A stretch of DNA of 64,000 nt from Candidatus Bathyarchaeota archaeon (GTDB taxonomy: Archaea > Thermoproteota > Bathyarchaeia > TCS64), in assembly GCA_026014815.1 (NCBI GenBank), contig JAOZHP010000031.1:1-64000 (forward strand). The letters are read 5' to 3'. The notes below the pieces were generated by a model. It worked only from the letters and a program-made list of their open reading frames with translations. It was not told the origin of the DNA and made no database searches. Of this stretch, positions 26,998 to 35,713 are shown piece by piece (within the stretch, counting starts at the first letter, position 1; each line of letters opens with the position of its first letter). The position numbers were made by a program, and so were the translations under genes.

Positions 26998-29316
26998 TCA
27001 TATCACACTTTCAATCGCTATACAAGCTTGGCCGAGAGCAATTCCACCGTCACCTGGAGGTACTTTTTTGTTATGAAGAACAGTCAAACCCACATCTTCA
27101 AGATTAGATGTAATTGTTTTAGCGATATACTCGTTCACAAAAACTCCGCCGGATAAACCTATCTTTGTTATGCCTGTATCGTCAGAGGCTTTTATAGCGA
27201 TCTCGCTTAAACCTTTAGAGAGATAATATTGACCAAAAGCAGCTATATTTTGATATTTGGCCTCTATTTTCCTATTAAGAAGATAATAAAGCATATTTGA
27301 TGTATTTAATACATATAAGCCGTTAGTTATATTGATTTCTGGCTCAAACTCTATTTTTCTATGGTTTCCCATCAAAGCTAATGTTTCTAACTTCATAGCT
27401 GCCTCTCCCTCGTAATTTCTACGATAAGTTATCCCAAGTAATGCTGCAATTGAATCCAGAACTCTACCAGTGCTCGAAGTTTTTAACACGGATTCCTTTC
27501 TGGACTGACTTAATATGATTTCAAGCTCCTTTTTACCATGGGGAAGTGTTTCAGAAACGTGATTTTCTGTGATATCACGGATGATATCATCTGTGACGGC
27601 GTTTGTGAGGCCAGCAATCAGCATTCTGTATGGATTATATGCGCATAGATCTCCTCCAGGCATCGGTAAATTTTCTAAACACCCCAATCTCTCGAACCCA
27701 GAATAAGCCGATTTTAGGACCTCACCACCCCAAATAAGCCCATCCGTGCCATATCCAGCACCATCCAAAGCTAGTCCAATTATTTCCTCGTCTCTAGAAA
27801 CATTGTTTTCGGCCATTACTGATGTGATGTGGGCGTGGTGGTGCTGTGATTTCACGAGTGGAACACAGATCTCATGTGATATCACTTCGGCATATTGTGA
27901 TGTCATATACTCTGGGTGAAGGTCACATCCCATTACATCGGGGTTACGTGTGATATTTAACAAGTCACGCATATTCTGTATTACCTGCTTTTCAAAGTCG
28001 AGACCTTCGAGACAATCTATATCACCCAAAAACTGGGTCATGAACACCTTACCGTCACTCGTTATAGCCGCAGAGTTACGTAACTCAGCGCCAACCGTGA
28101 TAGCTACACAATTTTTCAGAGGTATATCTATGGGATCAGGCACATATCCGCGGGAACGTCTCGTGAAAGCCGGTCTACCGTTGATTAACCTGAGCACTGA
28201 GTCGTCGCTTCTATTCACGATATCTCTATTATGTAGAAGAAAATAATCGGCCAAGTCCCCTACTTCATCGAAGGCCGCCTCGTTGGTTATTACCATGGGT
28301 AACCCGCGTTTGTTACCGCTTGTCATAACCAAAGCAGGTTCGTCAATATGCTTGAATAGTAAAGTCTGGACCCCAGTGTAGGGAAGCATAACGCCGACAC
28401 GGTCCAATCCTGGTGCCACGAGTTCAGAGATTATTCTATGTTTTTTTCTGATTAAGACCACAGGCTTTCTCCATGACTGGATGATGTCCTCTTCAGCTCT
28501 ATCGAGCTCAGCGTATCTTTTCACTGCGTCTAGGTCAGGCGACATCAACGCGAAGGGCTGAAAAGGTCGCCTTTTTCTACGTCTAAATTCCTCGATAACG
28601 TCGTCCCGAGTTGCCAATGAGGCTAAATGTATTCCTCCGATGCCCTTGACCGCGACTATATTGCCTTCCTTGAGTAGTTTCGCGGTCTCACGGAAAATAT
28701 CCTCTGTGTAGATTTGTTCCTTATCTTTGTCATATAGGGTCATCTTGGGTCCGCATATTCTGCATGTGATTCCTTGGGCGTCGAAACGCCGGTCCTGGGG
28801 GTCCAAGTAGTCTTTCTTGCAGTGTTTGCACATGAGGAAAGGATGCATGTGTGTTCTTTCCCTGTCGTAGGGCAGAGCTTTCACTGATGTGAACCGGGGG
28901 CCACACCATGCACACGCGGTGAACGGGTAATTGTACCACCTACCATCCTTCTGCTCCATGTCACGTAGGCATTCTGGACAGATGCCAATGTCTGGAGGAT
29001 AGATACCTGACGCTACTTTCCCGCTGTTCTTACTCTTGTCAATAATAAAGTCCTGAAACCTTCCACGATATGGCTTGTGTTCTGTGTGTATGTCCTCGAT
29101 ATTGGAGACCTCGGGAGCGTTGTTTCTGATGTCTTCCAAGAACCTGTTTACCTGTTTCTCGGAGCCTTCAACGATTATCTCGACTCCTGCGTCTCCGAGG
29201 TTAATCACATAGCCTGTGAGCCCATTCTTGACGGCCATTCTGTAGATGAAGGGTCTGAAACCTACTCCCTGGACCCTTCCTGTGATGTTGATCTTGGCCT
29301 CGACTTTGGGACTCAA
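26998..29316 (-). CDS. hypF: Carbamoyltransferase HypF, [NiFe]-hydrogenase maturation
   Basis: Converts carbamoyl phosphate to the carbamoyl-adenylate used to build the CN ligands of [NiFe] hydrogenase. The 772 residues hold all domains: acylphosphatase-like (1-92, GRVQGVGFRPFIYR), two zinc fingers with CxxC pairs (about 110-190), YrdC-like (about 205-390) and the Kae1-like carbamoyltransferase part with HPEYMTSQYA and SQHHHAHI. TTTAAAAA upstream (29346-29353) predicts a near-leaderless transcript. It stands alone here, with no other hyp or hydrogenase genes, so a hydrogenase is implied elsewhere. The C-terminal half is AT-richer than the N-terminal half. Confidence 0.96.
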   Translation of the reverse strand: MSPKVEAKINITGRVQGVGFRPFIYRMAVKNGLTGYVINLGDAGVEIIVEGSEKQVNRFLEDIRNNAPEVSNIEDIHTEHKPYRGRFQDFIIDKSKNSGKVASGIYPPDIGICPECLRDMEQKDGRWYNYPFTACAWCGPRFTSVKALPYDRERTHMHPFLMCKHCKKDYLDPQDRRFDAQGITCRICGPKMTLYDKDKEQIYTEDIFRETAKLLKEGNIVAVKGIGGIHLASLATRDDVIEEFRRRKRRPFQPFALMSPDLDAVKRYAELDRAEEDIIQSWRKPVVLIRKKHRIISELVAPGLDRVGVMLPYTGVQTLLFKHIDEPALVMTSGNKRGLPMVITNEAAFDEVGDLADYFLLHNRDIVNRSDDSVLRLINGRPAFTRRSRGYVPDPIDIPLKNCVAITVGAELRNSAAITSDGKVFMTQFLGDIDCLEGLDFEKQVIQNMRDLLNITRNPDVMGCDLHPEYMTSQYAEVISHEICVPLVKSQHHHAHITSVMAENNVSRDEEIIGLALDGAGYGTDGLIWGGEVLKSAYSGFERLGCLENLPMPGGDLCAYNPYRMLIAGLTNAVTDDIIRDITENHVSETLPHGKKELEIILSQSRKESVLKTSSTGRVLDSIAALLGITYRRNYEGEAAMKLETLALMGNHRKIEFEPEINITNGLYVLNTSNMLYYLLNRKIEAKYQNIAAFGQYYLSKGLSEIAIKASDDTGITKIGLSGGVFVNEYIAKTITSNLEDVGLTVLHNKKVPPGDGGIALGQACIAIESVI

Positions 29317-29404
29317 AGGCGTTCAGATTCTAGATGTACTCTGGTTTTTAAACTATAACGTTGTTTACAAGTTATCTTTGATGAACAATTCAACTCTGTT
29401 TGAA

Positions 29405-29422
29405 TTGTTTACATGTAAACAA
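29405..29422. promoter_or_regulatory. Perfect 18-bp palindrome in the hypF / wHTH divergent promoter
   Basis: TTGTTTACATGTAAACAA is a perfect palindrome between the divergent hypF and membrane-wHTH genes. A second half-site, TTGTTTACAAG, lies at 29361-29371. The same TGTTTAC core recurs in and around the ribbon-helix-helix gene at 32385-33084, so a shared regulator is plausible. Confidence 0.6.
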
Positions 29423-29479
29423 ATTATCTCAAATTCGTAACTGTAATTAGGGTGGATAAGCGTCATCATATTGAGAGTA

Positions 29480-30151
29480 ATGGAGCTAGTTTTTACCACC
29501 TTCGCGTTGTTCATGGTAACCCTAGCGGCCAGCTACATCTTCTATCAGCGCATCAAAATGGCTCAGTCAGAGTACGAAGACAGCAAGGACTCTGTGAGGA
29601 ACATCACTTTTGGGTTCTTACGTCAGGTACGCAAGATAGAGATGGATCTATCAAGGGTAGAAATTGACGCCTCTCAAGCCAAATATCTGGCAAGCGAGGC
29701 CCTCAAAAGCAACCAAGGTAACGCAGACGCGACACTACAAGGCCTTGAGAAAGTCAAGGAACTAAACGACAGAGTGGAGAACATTGAGGGCAATATCGAG
29801 CAGATGAGAGTTGAACTCAAGAAGCTTGCCACTCAGCCTAGAGCCGTTTTACCTGTCTCATCTCCAGTTGATGCACCAATCCCTGTGCAGGGAGATGATA
29901 TCTTTCAGCAGCTAACCTCAACCGAGATTGAGGTGCTCCAGATGATCGTTGAATTCGGTGAGGGCACAGTTCCAGAGATCAAGGCCCAGATAAACAAGAC
30001 GCGTGAACACACTGCGAGGCTTCTGAAGAAGCTGTACGATAAAGGGTTTGTCGACAGGAACACCAATCGTATGCCTTACAGGTACGTGATAAGGAAGGAG
30101 ATAAAGGACCTTATCCTTGAGCGTAAGGAGCAGACACCTCTGGGCCTCTAG
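29480..30151 (+). CDS. Membrane-anchored winged-helix regulator with coiled coil
   Basis: A protein of about 223 residues in three parts: an N-terminal transmembrane helix (LVFTTFALFMVTLAASYIF), a long coiled coil (about 30-130), and a C-terminal winged helix (about 150-215, LTSTEIEVLQMIVEFGEG ... INKTREHTARLLKKLYDKG) of MarR-like type. This layout suggests a DNA-binding regulator tethered to the membrane that may dimerise through the coil. The start is ATG 29480 or the TTG at 29471. It is divergent from hypF across a palindromic operator and lies upstream of the cupin and DP1 genes. Confidence 0.75.
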   Translation: MELVFTTFALFMVTLAASYIFYQRIKMAQSEYEDSKDSVRNITFGFLRQVRKIEMDLSRVEIDASQAKYLASEALKSNQGNADATLQGLEKVKELNDRVENIEGNIEQMRVELKKLATQPRAVLPVSSPVDAPIPVQGDDIFQQLTSTEIEVLQMIVEFGEGTVPEIKAQINKTREHTARLLKKLYDKGFVDRNTNRMPYRYVIRKEIKDLILERKEQTPLGL

Positions 30152-30187
30152 CTGTATTCAAATATCATTACTACCCATACCTGTTCC

Positions 30188-30529
30188 ATGCAGGATACAA
30201 CATGGGAGAAGGCGCCAAGCCTTGAACCCGTACCCGGAGTGAAGATAAGCATCATAGGAAACGGCATGCATGCCTCACAGTGCTACATAGTCATCGGCCC
30301 AGGTGCTGTCGTTGACTGGCACGCCCACCCACAGGAACAGATGGGAACCCTCATCTCAGGTGCAGGGGAGCTCAGCACAAGGGAGAGAACCGTGAAGGCA
30401 AAGCCAGGCGCAGCGTGGTTCCTCTCGCCTAACGAGGAGCATAAGTTCGTGACCACGGGAGACGAGCCGGCGATAATCATCGAGACCTTCGCCCCAGCTA
30501 GAGTTGACTACGTGATAAAGGCCAAATAG
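30188..30529 (+). CDS. Cupin domain protein
   Basis: A 113-residue single cupin domain with motif 1 DWHAHPQEQMGTLISGAGE and motif 2 PGAAWFLSPNEEHKF; the His, His, Gln/Glu, His set could hold a metal. There is no DNA-binding domain. It ends 7 bases before the TTG start of the PolD small subunit gene, so the two are very likely cotranscribed, although no functional link between cupins and replication is known. Substrate unknown. Confidence 0.82.
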   Translation: MQDTTWEKAPSLEPVPGVKISIIGNGMHASQCYIVIGPGAVVDWHAHPQEQMGTLISGAGELSTRERTVKAKPGAAWFLSPNEEHKFVTTGDEPAIIIETFAPARVDYVIKAK

Positions 30530-30536
30530 AGGTACC

Positions 30537-32018
30537 TTGACCCAGGAACTCGTACCGATCCTTAACAGGATACTTCAGGAAGGCTACCAGCTCAGCCCTG
30601 ACGCGTTCACTCATCTCCAAGAACTGAGTGTAGAAGAGGCAGCGAACGTCGTGAAGATGGCGCTGAGTAAAGCCGCGTCCCAGCCTCAGCTATTCATCAT
30701 AGACCAAGAGTTTCTGGTTAACCTCAAAGAAGAGCCCCCGAGAGATAAACCGGTCACGCCGAGGGAGTTGAAGCCGTTGGCGTCAAGGGCAGCGGCCCGT
30801 ATTGAAGTCGATCCATTAGAGCCCGCGAGACCCTCGGGAGACGTAAACGGGTTCATCGACTACTTCAATAGCAGATTCGTGCAGCTGGAGGGCATCCTCA
30901 AGCAGCGAGTGGATGTACGTGACGCTATACCTTTGAGCCAGGCCTTGAAGCTCCCAGTCAAAACAAAGTTCAAGGCCATAGGAATTGTATCCCGGAAGAG
31001 TAGCAGGAACAACAGACTTTACCTGGACCTTGAGGACCCGGAGTCCAACGCCACCGTCATGGTTACCGGTGAGGAGGCGTTAAAGAAAGGCTTGGAGATT
31101 CTTAACGACCAGATAATCTGCATAGACGGGGTCAAGTTCAGGGACGACCTACTCATCGCCAACGACCTCATCTGGCCTGACGTTCCTATGCATGACATAA
31201 AGAGAGCGGATGAACCCGTCTGCGCACTGTTTATTGGAGACGTACATATCGGAAGCAAGTACTTCAGGGCCGACCTGTTCGACAAGTTCATCAAGTGGAT
31301 GAACATGGAGCTGGGTCCATCTGCAAGCCGGGAGCTTGCTTCGAGGGTTAAGTATCTAATCATAGTAGGTGACTTGGTGGATGGCATAGGCATCTACCCT
31401 GAACAACTGGATGAGCTGACTATCACCACGCTGAATGGGCAATACGAGGAATCAGCGAAGCTTCTCTCCAAGCTTCCCGACTATGTGGAGATAATCATCA
31501 TACCTGGGAACCACGACGCAGTTCGTAGGAGCCTGCCTCAGCCTGTTATCCCTGAGAGCTACGCGCCTTCACTTTACGCTAATCCCCGTGTTCACATGTT
31601 ACCGAACCCGGTCTCGTTACGGCTCCACGGCGTACAGGTACAGCTTGCTCACGGCACAGCGTTGAACGATATACTTGGCTCAACACCGGGTCACGCCTTC
31701 TCAAACCCAGTAAAAGGCATGGAGCTGCTGCTTAGATGCAGGCACGTGGCGCCTATCTACGGGCAATCAACACCTATCGCGCCTGAGAAGACTGACAGGC
31801 TTGTTATCCGGAAGGTCCCTGACATTTTGGCTATGGGGCACATCCACATCCACGATAAACAGAAATACAAGGGAGTCACCATCCTGAGCCTAGGAAGCTT
31901 CCAAGATCAGACTCCCTTCCAAAAGCGCATGAAACTAGAGCCTACACCCGGGGTCATAAGCGTGTTTAACTTGGCGAATCACCAGCATATTCCGCTTGAC
32001 CTTGAAAGATTGAACTGA
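30537..32018 (+). CDS. polB: DNA polymerase D small subunit (DP1), proofreading exonuclease
   Basis: The 493-residue small subunit of PolD. An N-terminal helical region is followed by an OB fold (about 130-215) and a Mre11-like phosphoesterase with intact metal motifs: GDVHIGS, VGDLVDG, PGNHDA, AHGT and GHIHIH. So the 3'-5' exonuclease should be active. Start is TTG, preceded by an AGAGGT ribosome-binding site. No intein. The 3' end overlaps the convergent DUF99 gene by 53 bases. DP2 is 6 kb away on the opposite strand. Confidence 0.97.
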   Translation: MTQELVPILNRILQEGYQLSPDAFTHLQELSVEEAANVVKMALSKAASQPQLFIIDQEFLVNLKEEPPRDKPVTPRELKPLASRAAARIEVDPLEPARPSGDVNGFIDYFNSRFVQLEGILKQRVDVRDAIPLSQALKLPVKTKFKAIGIVSRKSSRNNRLYLDLEDPESNATVMVTGEEALKKGLEILNDQIICIDGVKFRDDLLIANDLIWPDVPMHDIKRADEPVCALFIGDVHIGSKYFRADLFDKFIKWMNMELGPSASRELASRVKYLIIVGDLVDGIGIYPEQLDELTITTLNGQYEESAKLLSKLPDYVEIIIIPGNHDAVRRSLPQPVIPESYAPSLYANPRVHMLPNPVSLRLHGVQVQLAHGTALNDILGSTPGHAFSNPVKGMELLLRCRHVAPIYGQSTPIAPEKTDRLVIRKVPDILAMGHIHIHDKQKYKGVTILSLGSFQDQTPFQKRMKLEPTPGVISVFNLANHQHIPLDLERLN

Positions 32019-32601
32019 CGCCTTTCGCGATGAGGTTCGCTACCCTGACTGCCTCAGGCACTCTTCCAGTTATGGCCTGTTCTTTCAATACTTTTTCCGC
32101 GAACTGTTTCGAGCATCCCATGATCTCAAAATAGATCTCAGGGTAGCCAGTGATCCTCAGCGAATGAATCTCTCCGAGAGCCTCGTATCTGCTCCAACGT
32201 TGGCGCCAGTCAGGGAAATGTTTACGAAGCGCTTCCAGCGTGGAATCCATATCCGGTTTCTCAGCACTGAAGACTATCACAGGTGTCCCGGTCTCGTTGT
32301 AAACATTCTCGACGTCAACAACGTTGAACCCTGCGAAGGTGGCTCCACCTAGGATGATGGCGTCAAGCATCCAAGAACCCAAAATGTTTACAATGTTTAC
32401 AGTCGAGTCTAGGCCGTCAACAGTGACGCGCGCAAGCCCTACATCCCGGACCTTCTCAGCCTGTAAACATGTACAACAGAGACTGGTGTATTGGATAGAA
32501 CTATCTATCCCTCTCCGGAAAGGCTCGAAGCTTCCGTCTTGGACCCCTGCTACCGTTAATGAGGTGTTCAATACTTGTCGAGTTTTCCTTGGATCTTGCA
32601 C
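31966..32601 (-). CDS. DUF99 family protein (endonuclease V-like fold)
   Basis: A 211-residue DUF99 protein. Matching segments are VAGVQDGSF near the N-terminus, VDGLDST, ILGGATFAGFNVVDVENVY and GTPVIVFSAEKPDMDSTLEAL. DUF99 is related to endonuclease V and is a suspected nuclease. The first aspartate motif, usually DDG, is QDG here, so one metal ligand may be lost. The 3' end overlaps DP1 and the 5' end overlaps the ribbon-helix-helix gene by 34 bases. The gene contains TGTTTAC motifs, notably a tandem pair at 32385-32401. Confidence 0.82.
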   Translation of the reverse strand: MQDPRKTRQVLNTSLTVAGVQDGSFEPFRRGIDSSIQYTSLCCTCLQAEKVRDVGLARVTVDGLDSTVNIVNILGSWMLDAIILGGATFAGFNVVDVENVYNETGTPVIVFSAEKPDMDSTLEALRKHFPDWRQRWSRYEALGEIHSLRITGYPEIYFEIMGCSKQFAEKVLKEQAITGRVPEAVRVANLIAKGVSSIFQGQAEYAGDSPS

Positions 32602-33005
32602 TTTATTAGGAATTGTGCATATGCGGTCCTAGGCACCTTGACGGTGCCTGACTTCACCTGTATGCGACTGATTTGTGTTAGGGCGTTTTTATCGACGTCT
32701 TTCTCGAATATGAGGCTACCGTTGCTCTCTATGGCAAAAGGACCCATTTCTGAGGCTATCTCCTTGATATCCTCCTTGGATAAGCTTATTTCACCGTCGT
32801 CATCGATGGCTAGAACGAATTCTGCGGAGTTAGATAATGCGCCACCGTTTTGTACGATGAGTTCATCATTTTCGTGGTTGATGAAGGCCTCGAGAGCGCG
32901 GTTCACGACGTCGGCCACCGTTTTTCCGTCTTTCTTGGCCATGGTGAAGACTTCAGTATACAACTCGGTGTTGAGTCCTCTTATGGCGACGGTTTTACGG
33001 GGCAT
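32568..33005 (-). CDS. Ribbon-helix-helix-type protein, probable transcription factor
   Basis: A 145-residue protein. The N-terminus (KTVAIRGLNTELYTEVFTMAK, then ADVVNRALEAFIN) has the strand-helix-helix layout of a ribbon-helix-helix DNA-binding domain, which would dimerise. The rest is acidic and then basic, with no recognisable sensor domain. Its promoter carries three tandem GTTTACTT repeats and a long perfect palindrome, a classical autoregulatory operator. It overlaps DUF99 downstream and is divergent from a wHTH gene. Confidence 0.7.
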   Translation of the reverse strand: MPRKTVAIRGLNTELYTEVFTMAKKDGKTVADVVNRALEAFINHENDELIVQNGGALSNSAEFVLAIDDDGEISLSKEDIKEIASEMGPFAIESNGSLIFEKDVDKNALTQISRIQVKSGTVKVPRTAYAQFLIKCKIQGKLDKY

Positions 33006-33021
33006 GTTTACTGTATCACCA

Positions 33022-33059
33022 GTTTACTTGTTTACTTGTTTACTTGTTAACAAGTAAAC
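33022..33059. promoter_or_regulatory. Tandem GTTTACTT repeats and 22-bp palindrome (operator)
   Basis: GTTTACTT occurs three times head to tail with an 8-bp period (33022, 33030, 33038). From 33038 to 33059 the sequence is a perfect 22-bp palindrome built on GTTTACTTGTT and its inverse. It lies in the 82-base divergent promoter between the RHH gene and the wHTH gene, next to a TATA element (CTTATAAGC, 33059-33066). The layout suits cooperative binding of an RHH dimer array that controls both genes. Confidence 0.7.
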
Positions 33060-33087
33060 TTATAAGCATATCGGAAGTGTAAACATC

Positions 33088-33783
33088 TTGCCCCGGATCA
33101 CGGGGTCGGAGTTAGATTCATTGTCTAATACGGTAGCCCTAGATAGAACGCTGTCCAAACTTAAAAAGCGCTCGGTGAGGAGAATCCGGGCTAAGGACGC
33201 TAATTTTGGTAAGTACGTCGATATTTTCCGTAAATTATTACTTCTCAACGAGAAAAACGACCTCGCGACCACCCTGAAGAACATCCAGGAGCTCATGAGC
33301 TTCAGTGAGAAGATCTTCAGCAGCGGCGCGGTGAGCGAGAGCTTCCTCTATTTCTGCCTACACGGCGCGGCGACAGCGTGGGTGCTCCAGTGTGAGCTGA
33401 GCATGCCAGAAGCCACCGTGTACCGGGCACTGAAGAGGCTACGCGCCATGGACGTCGTAGTACCCGCGTTGAAGGTGAGCAAGGTAAAGCGCAGCAAGGG
33501 CGGCCCAAGGCCGACTGTGTGGGCCATCGAGACAGCCACCCCCGACGAGGTGAGCAAGGCTCTCAAGCACCACTACAGGATGCTGAGCCCCAAATTCAGG
33601 GTAGCCGAGGAGATAGCTCAAACCATACTCGACGAGTTCGTCGAGAGCGGTGAGGCCATGGAGGTCAACTACAGAGACATCATGAGCCAAGTCAAGGAGC
33701 TAAAGATCCCGTTCAAAGGACCAGACATCGCGGACCTAGCGGCACAGTATCTCCACGAACGTGGAATCAAGGTCTGGCGATAA
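33088..33783 (+). CDS. Winged-helix DNA-binding protein, probable regulator
   Basis: A 231-residue protein. The N-terminal third is basic and helical (LKKRSVRRIRAKDANFG). The middle carries a winged helix (about 95-155, CELSMPEATVYRALKRLRAMDVVVPA, then a basic wing KVSKVKRSKGG). The remainder is helical. The start is TTG 33088, about 25 bases from the TATA element CTTATAAGC (33059-33066), so the mRNA should be leaderless. It shares an operator region with the RHH gene. Target genes are unknown. Confidence 0.72.
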   Translation: MPRITGSELDSLSNTVALDRTLSKLKKRSVRRIRAKDANFGKYVDIFRKLLLLNEKNDLATTLKNIQELMSFSEKIFSSGAVSESFLYFCLHGAATAWVLQCELSMPEATVYRALKRLRAMDVVVPALKVSKVKRSKGGPRPTVWAIETATPDEVSKALKHHYRMLSPKFRVAEEIAQTILDEFVESGEAMEVNYRDIMSQVKELKIPFKGPDIADLAAQYLHERGIKVWR

Positions 33784-33810
33784 TCACTCTCCCCATTCCC
33801 CCATATACGC

Positions 33811-33842
33811 CCCCTCTCTGGGGAGGAGGGGGGGCACCCCCC
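33811..33842. terminator. Two GC-rich hairpins in a convergent gap
   Basis: CCCC-TCTCT-GGGG (33811-33823) is followed by a G7/C6 hairpin with a very short loop (33828-33842). They fill the gap between the convergent wHTH and MBL-fold genes. They may limit read-through from both sides, but no T-tract is present. Confidence 0.35.
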
Positions 33843-33843
33843 A

Positions 33844-34812
33844 CTAAACCAAGCTATAGTAGAGCGTATTGTTTCTCGTTTCTTCCTGTATCTCGCCTTT
33901 GTTTCTCAGGTAGATGAGGTGAGCGTAGGTCTCTGTGGCAGCCATTCGTTTTGTCCAGAAACTCATCTCGGGCCATGGCCTGCTGTCCCAGTGGACTATA
34001 CTTCCAATTTGATAAACTGTTTTGGGTCCGTCTTTGAGGGGGGCTTTCATCTCCATGAGGCGGTCACCGTGATGCTTGTATAACTGCTCCACTCTTCCTT
34101 TGAGGTCAGTAAAGTCCCACTCGTGAGCAGGGTATACATGTTTCACATCCATGTCTTTGATCTTGTCGAGGCTGGTGAGGTACTCGTTCAGTGGGTCTCT
34201 GGCCTCGTAGCTGTGGCAGGACACGTGGCTTGTGATCTTAGGTAGCACATGGTCACCGCTGAACAGGATTCTATCAGCCTTGTCGTGGAGCACTATGTGT
34301 TCCTGTGCGTGACCCGGAGTGTAGATTACTTCAAACTCGATGCCTTCTAATTTGAGCGTCTCCCCGTCACTCAGCGTCCTATCAATCGTGATGGGGTTGG
34401 GAGCGTCCCTGAAAGCGAACTCGTACTTATAGAGCAGGTCCAGGTACTCGGCTCCCCCGAAGAGCTTGGTCTCGGCAACAGTCTGCTCGAAGAATACTTC
34501 TGATAAGTCCCTGATGCTGGCTTGTTTTTCAGCGGCGATTGTGCTGGCCATTACTTTGGCGCCGTAGCCCTGAAGGGTCTCGACGAGGCCTATGTGGTCG
34601 TTGTGAAGATGTGTGATTATTATGTTCTCGATGTCCTGTGGCTGCAACCCGTGTTTGTTGAGCTCTTTTCGTAGTCCCTGGTAGGCTTCCTCGGTGGGTA
34701 CGCCTGTGTCGATGAGTGTTTTTGAGTTCTTGAAAAGGTAGCTGTACGTTTTCCCGAGGGGGTTTCTGCTCATGGGGACCTTGAGTTGATGTATGTCTTC
34801 GGTGATCTTCAA
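33844..34812 (-). CDS. Metallo-beta-lactamase-fold hydrolase
   Basis: A 322-residue MBL-fold protein. The zinc motif is THLHNDHIG, with downstream ligands in TPGHAQEH and GDHVLP and a final PAHEWDF. A C-terminal helical region of about 70 residues follows, as in LACTB2/glyoxalase-II-like hydrolases (MBL-associated winged-helix domain). Such enzymes cleave thioesters, lactones or RNA. No signal peptide. The specific substrate cannot be stated. Confidence 0.88.
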   Translation of the reverse strand: MKITEDIHQLKVPMSRNPLGKTYSYLFKNSKTLIDTGVPTEEAYQGLRKELNKHGLQPQDIENIIITHLHNDHIGLVETLQGYGAKVMASTIAAEKQASIRDLSEVFFEQTVAETKLFGGAEYLDLLYKYEFAFRDAPNPITIDRTLSDGETLKLEGIEFEVIYTPGHAQEHIVLHDKADRILFSGDHVLPKITSHVSCHSYEARDPLNEYLTSLDKIKDMDVKHVYPAHEWDFTDLKGRVEQLYKHHGDRLMEMKAPLKDGPKTVYQIGSIVHWDSRPWPEMSFWTKRMAATETYAHLIYLRNKGEIQEETRNNTLYYSLV

Positions 34813-34874
34813 CGGGGAATCACAGGAAGGAGGTTATGCTTCCTCTTAAAACATGTGGGAAAAGAAGGACAGGG

Positions 34875-35713
34875 TTATCCTTTTGCTCGTTTCGGCTCCT
34901 TCACGCCGAACTGGAAGATCACTGTACCGATCAAGCCCAGCACCAACGATATGTAGAATGGCACCTGAGGGCTCATCGCGTCCCACAGATACCCTCCGAC
35001 GATTGCAGCGGGCGTTGCGACTATCCCAGACAATGTACCCATGGTGCCCATTATCGTTCCCCTTTTCTCTTTGGGTACAAGGTCGGCGATCAACGCGTTC
35101 CACGCTGGGCCTCCCACATAGATTCCTCCTCCGCCGAGGGCGTTAGCAACTGAGCCGATGAACTGGACGCCATAGTATTGCTGGAATGTCGTGCTTACTG
35201 TGACTAGGAACATGCTGATAGGGCTCATGACCCTGCTTATCAGGATCAGCGGCTTTCTACCGAACCTATCACTGATTATGCCGCCGGGCATCGCCAACGC
35301 AGCGGAGATGACTCCACCCGTGGTCTGGACGATCCCAAGCTGGAAGTTGGTAAGACCAACAATGTCTACTGCGTAAAGTGGTAGAAAATCCCAGACGATT
35401 CTCATCCCAAAGCCGCTGAATATCGAGACAGCGACCATCGCCCAGACGCTTCTAGGAAGGACGAAGCTTGATTTGACTTGTTCTCTCCAACTCTTACGTG
35501 GAGACGCCTCAATTTCTTCTCGTTTGTGTCATTGGTTTCCTCGTCTCCCAGTATCTCCTTGAGTACTTTCCATCTAGCGTATGTTACAAGGATGGTTGTC
35601 AAGAATGAGACGACAAGGAACATCCGGACGCCCTCGATGTACCCGAACCTATCCATCAGGTATCCACCACTCGCCGCCGGGTCTATCGACCCACTCAGGC
35701 CAACGCAACTCAA
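34875..35713 (-). pseudogene. Degraded MFS transporter: 5' truncated and frameshifted
   Basis: The downstream frame (34875-35438) is the C-terminal half of a major facilitator transporter, with six helices and the conserved loop SDRFGRKPLI. An overlapping upstream frame (to 35713) contains helix 6 and the central cytoplasmic loop (GGYLMDRFGYIEGVR, then a charged stretch). The two join only through a frameshift near 35511-35520. Helices 1-5 are missing: the frame runs directly into the 3' end of the M20 gene. A deletion appears to have removed the front half of the transporter. It is almost certainly non-functional. Confidence 0.8.

Noticed and set aside
26998-29316. A complete hydrogenase maturation cluster around hypF
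   Set aside because: Neighbours are an unknown helical gene, nadE and a wHTH gene. No hypA-E or hydrogenase subunit is present.
33828-33842. G-run/C-run hairpin as a G-quadruplex
   Set aside because: There is only one uninterrupted G-run with a short G-rich flank. A plain hairpin explains it, and a four-tract quadruplex is not convincing.
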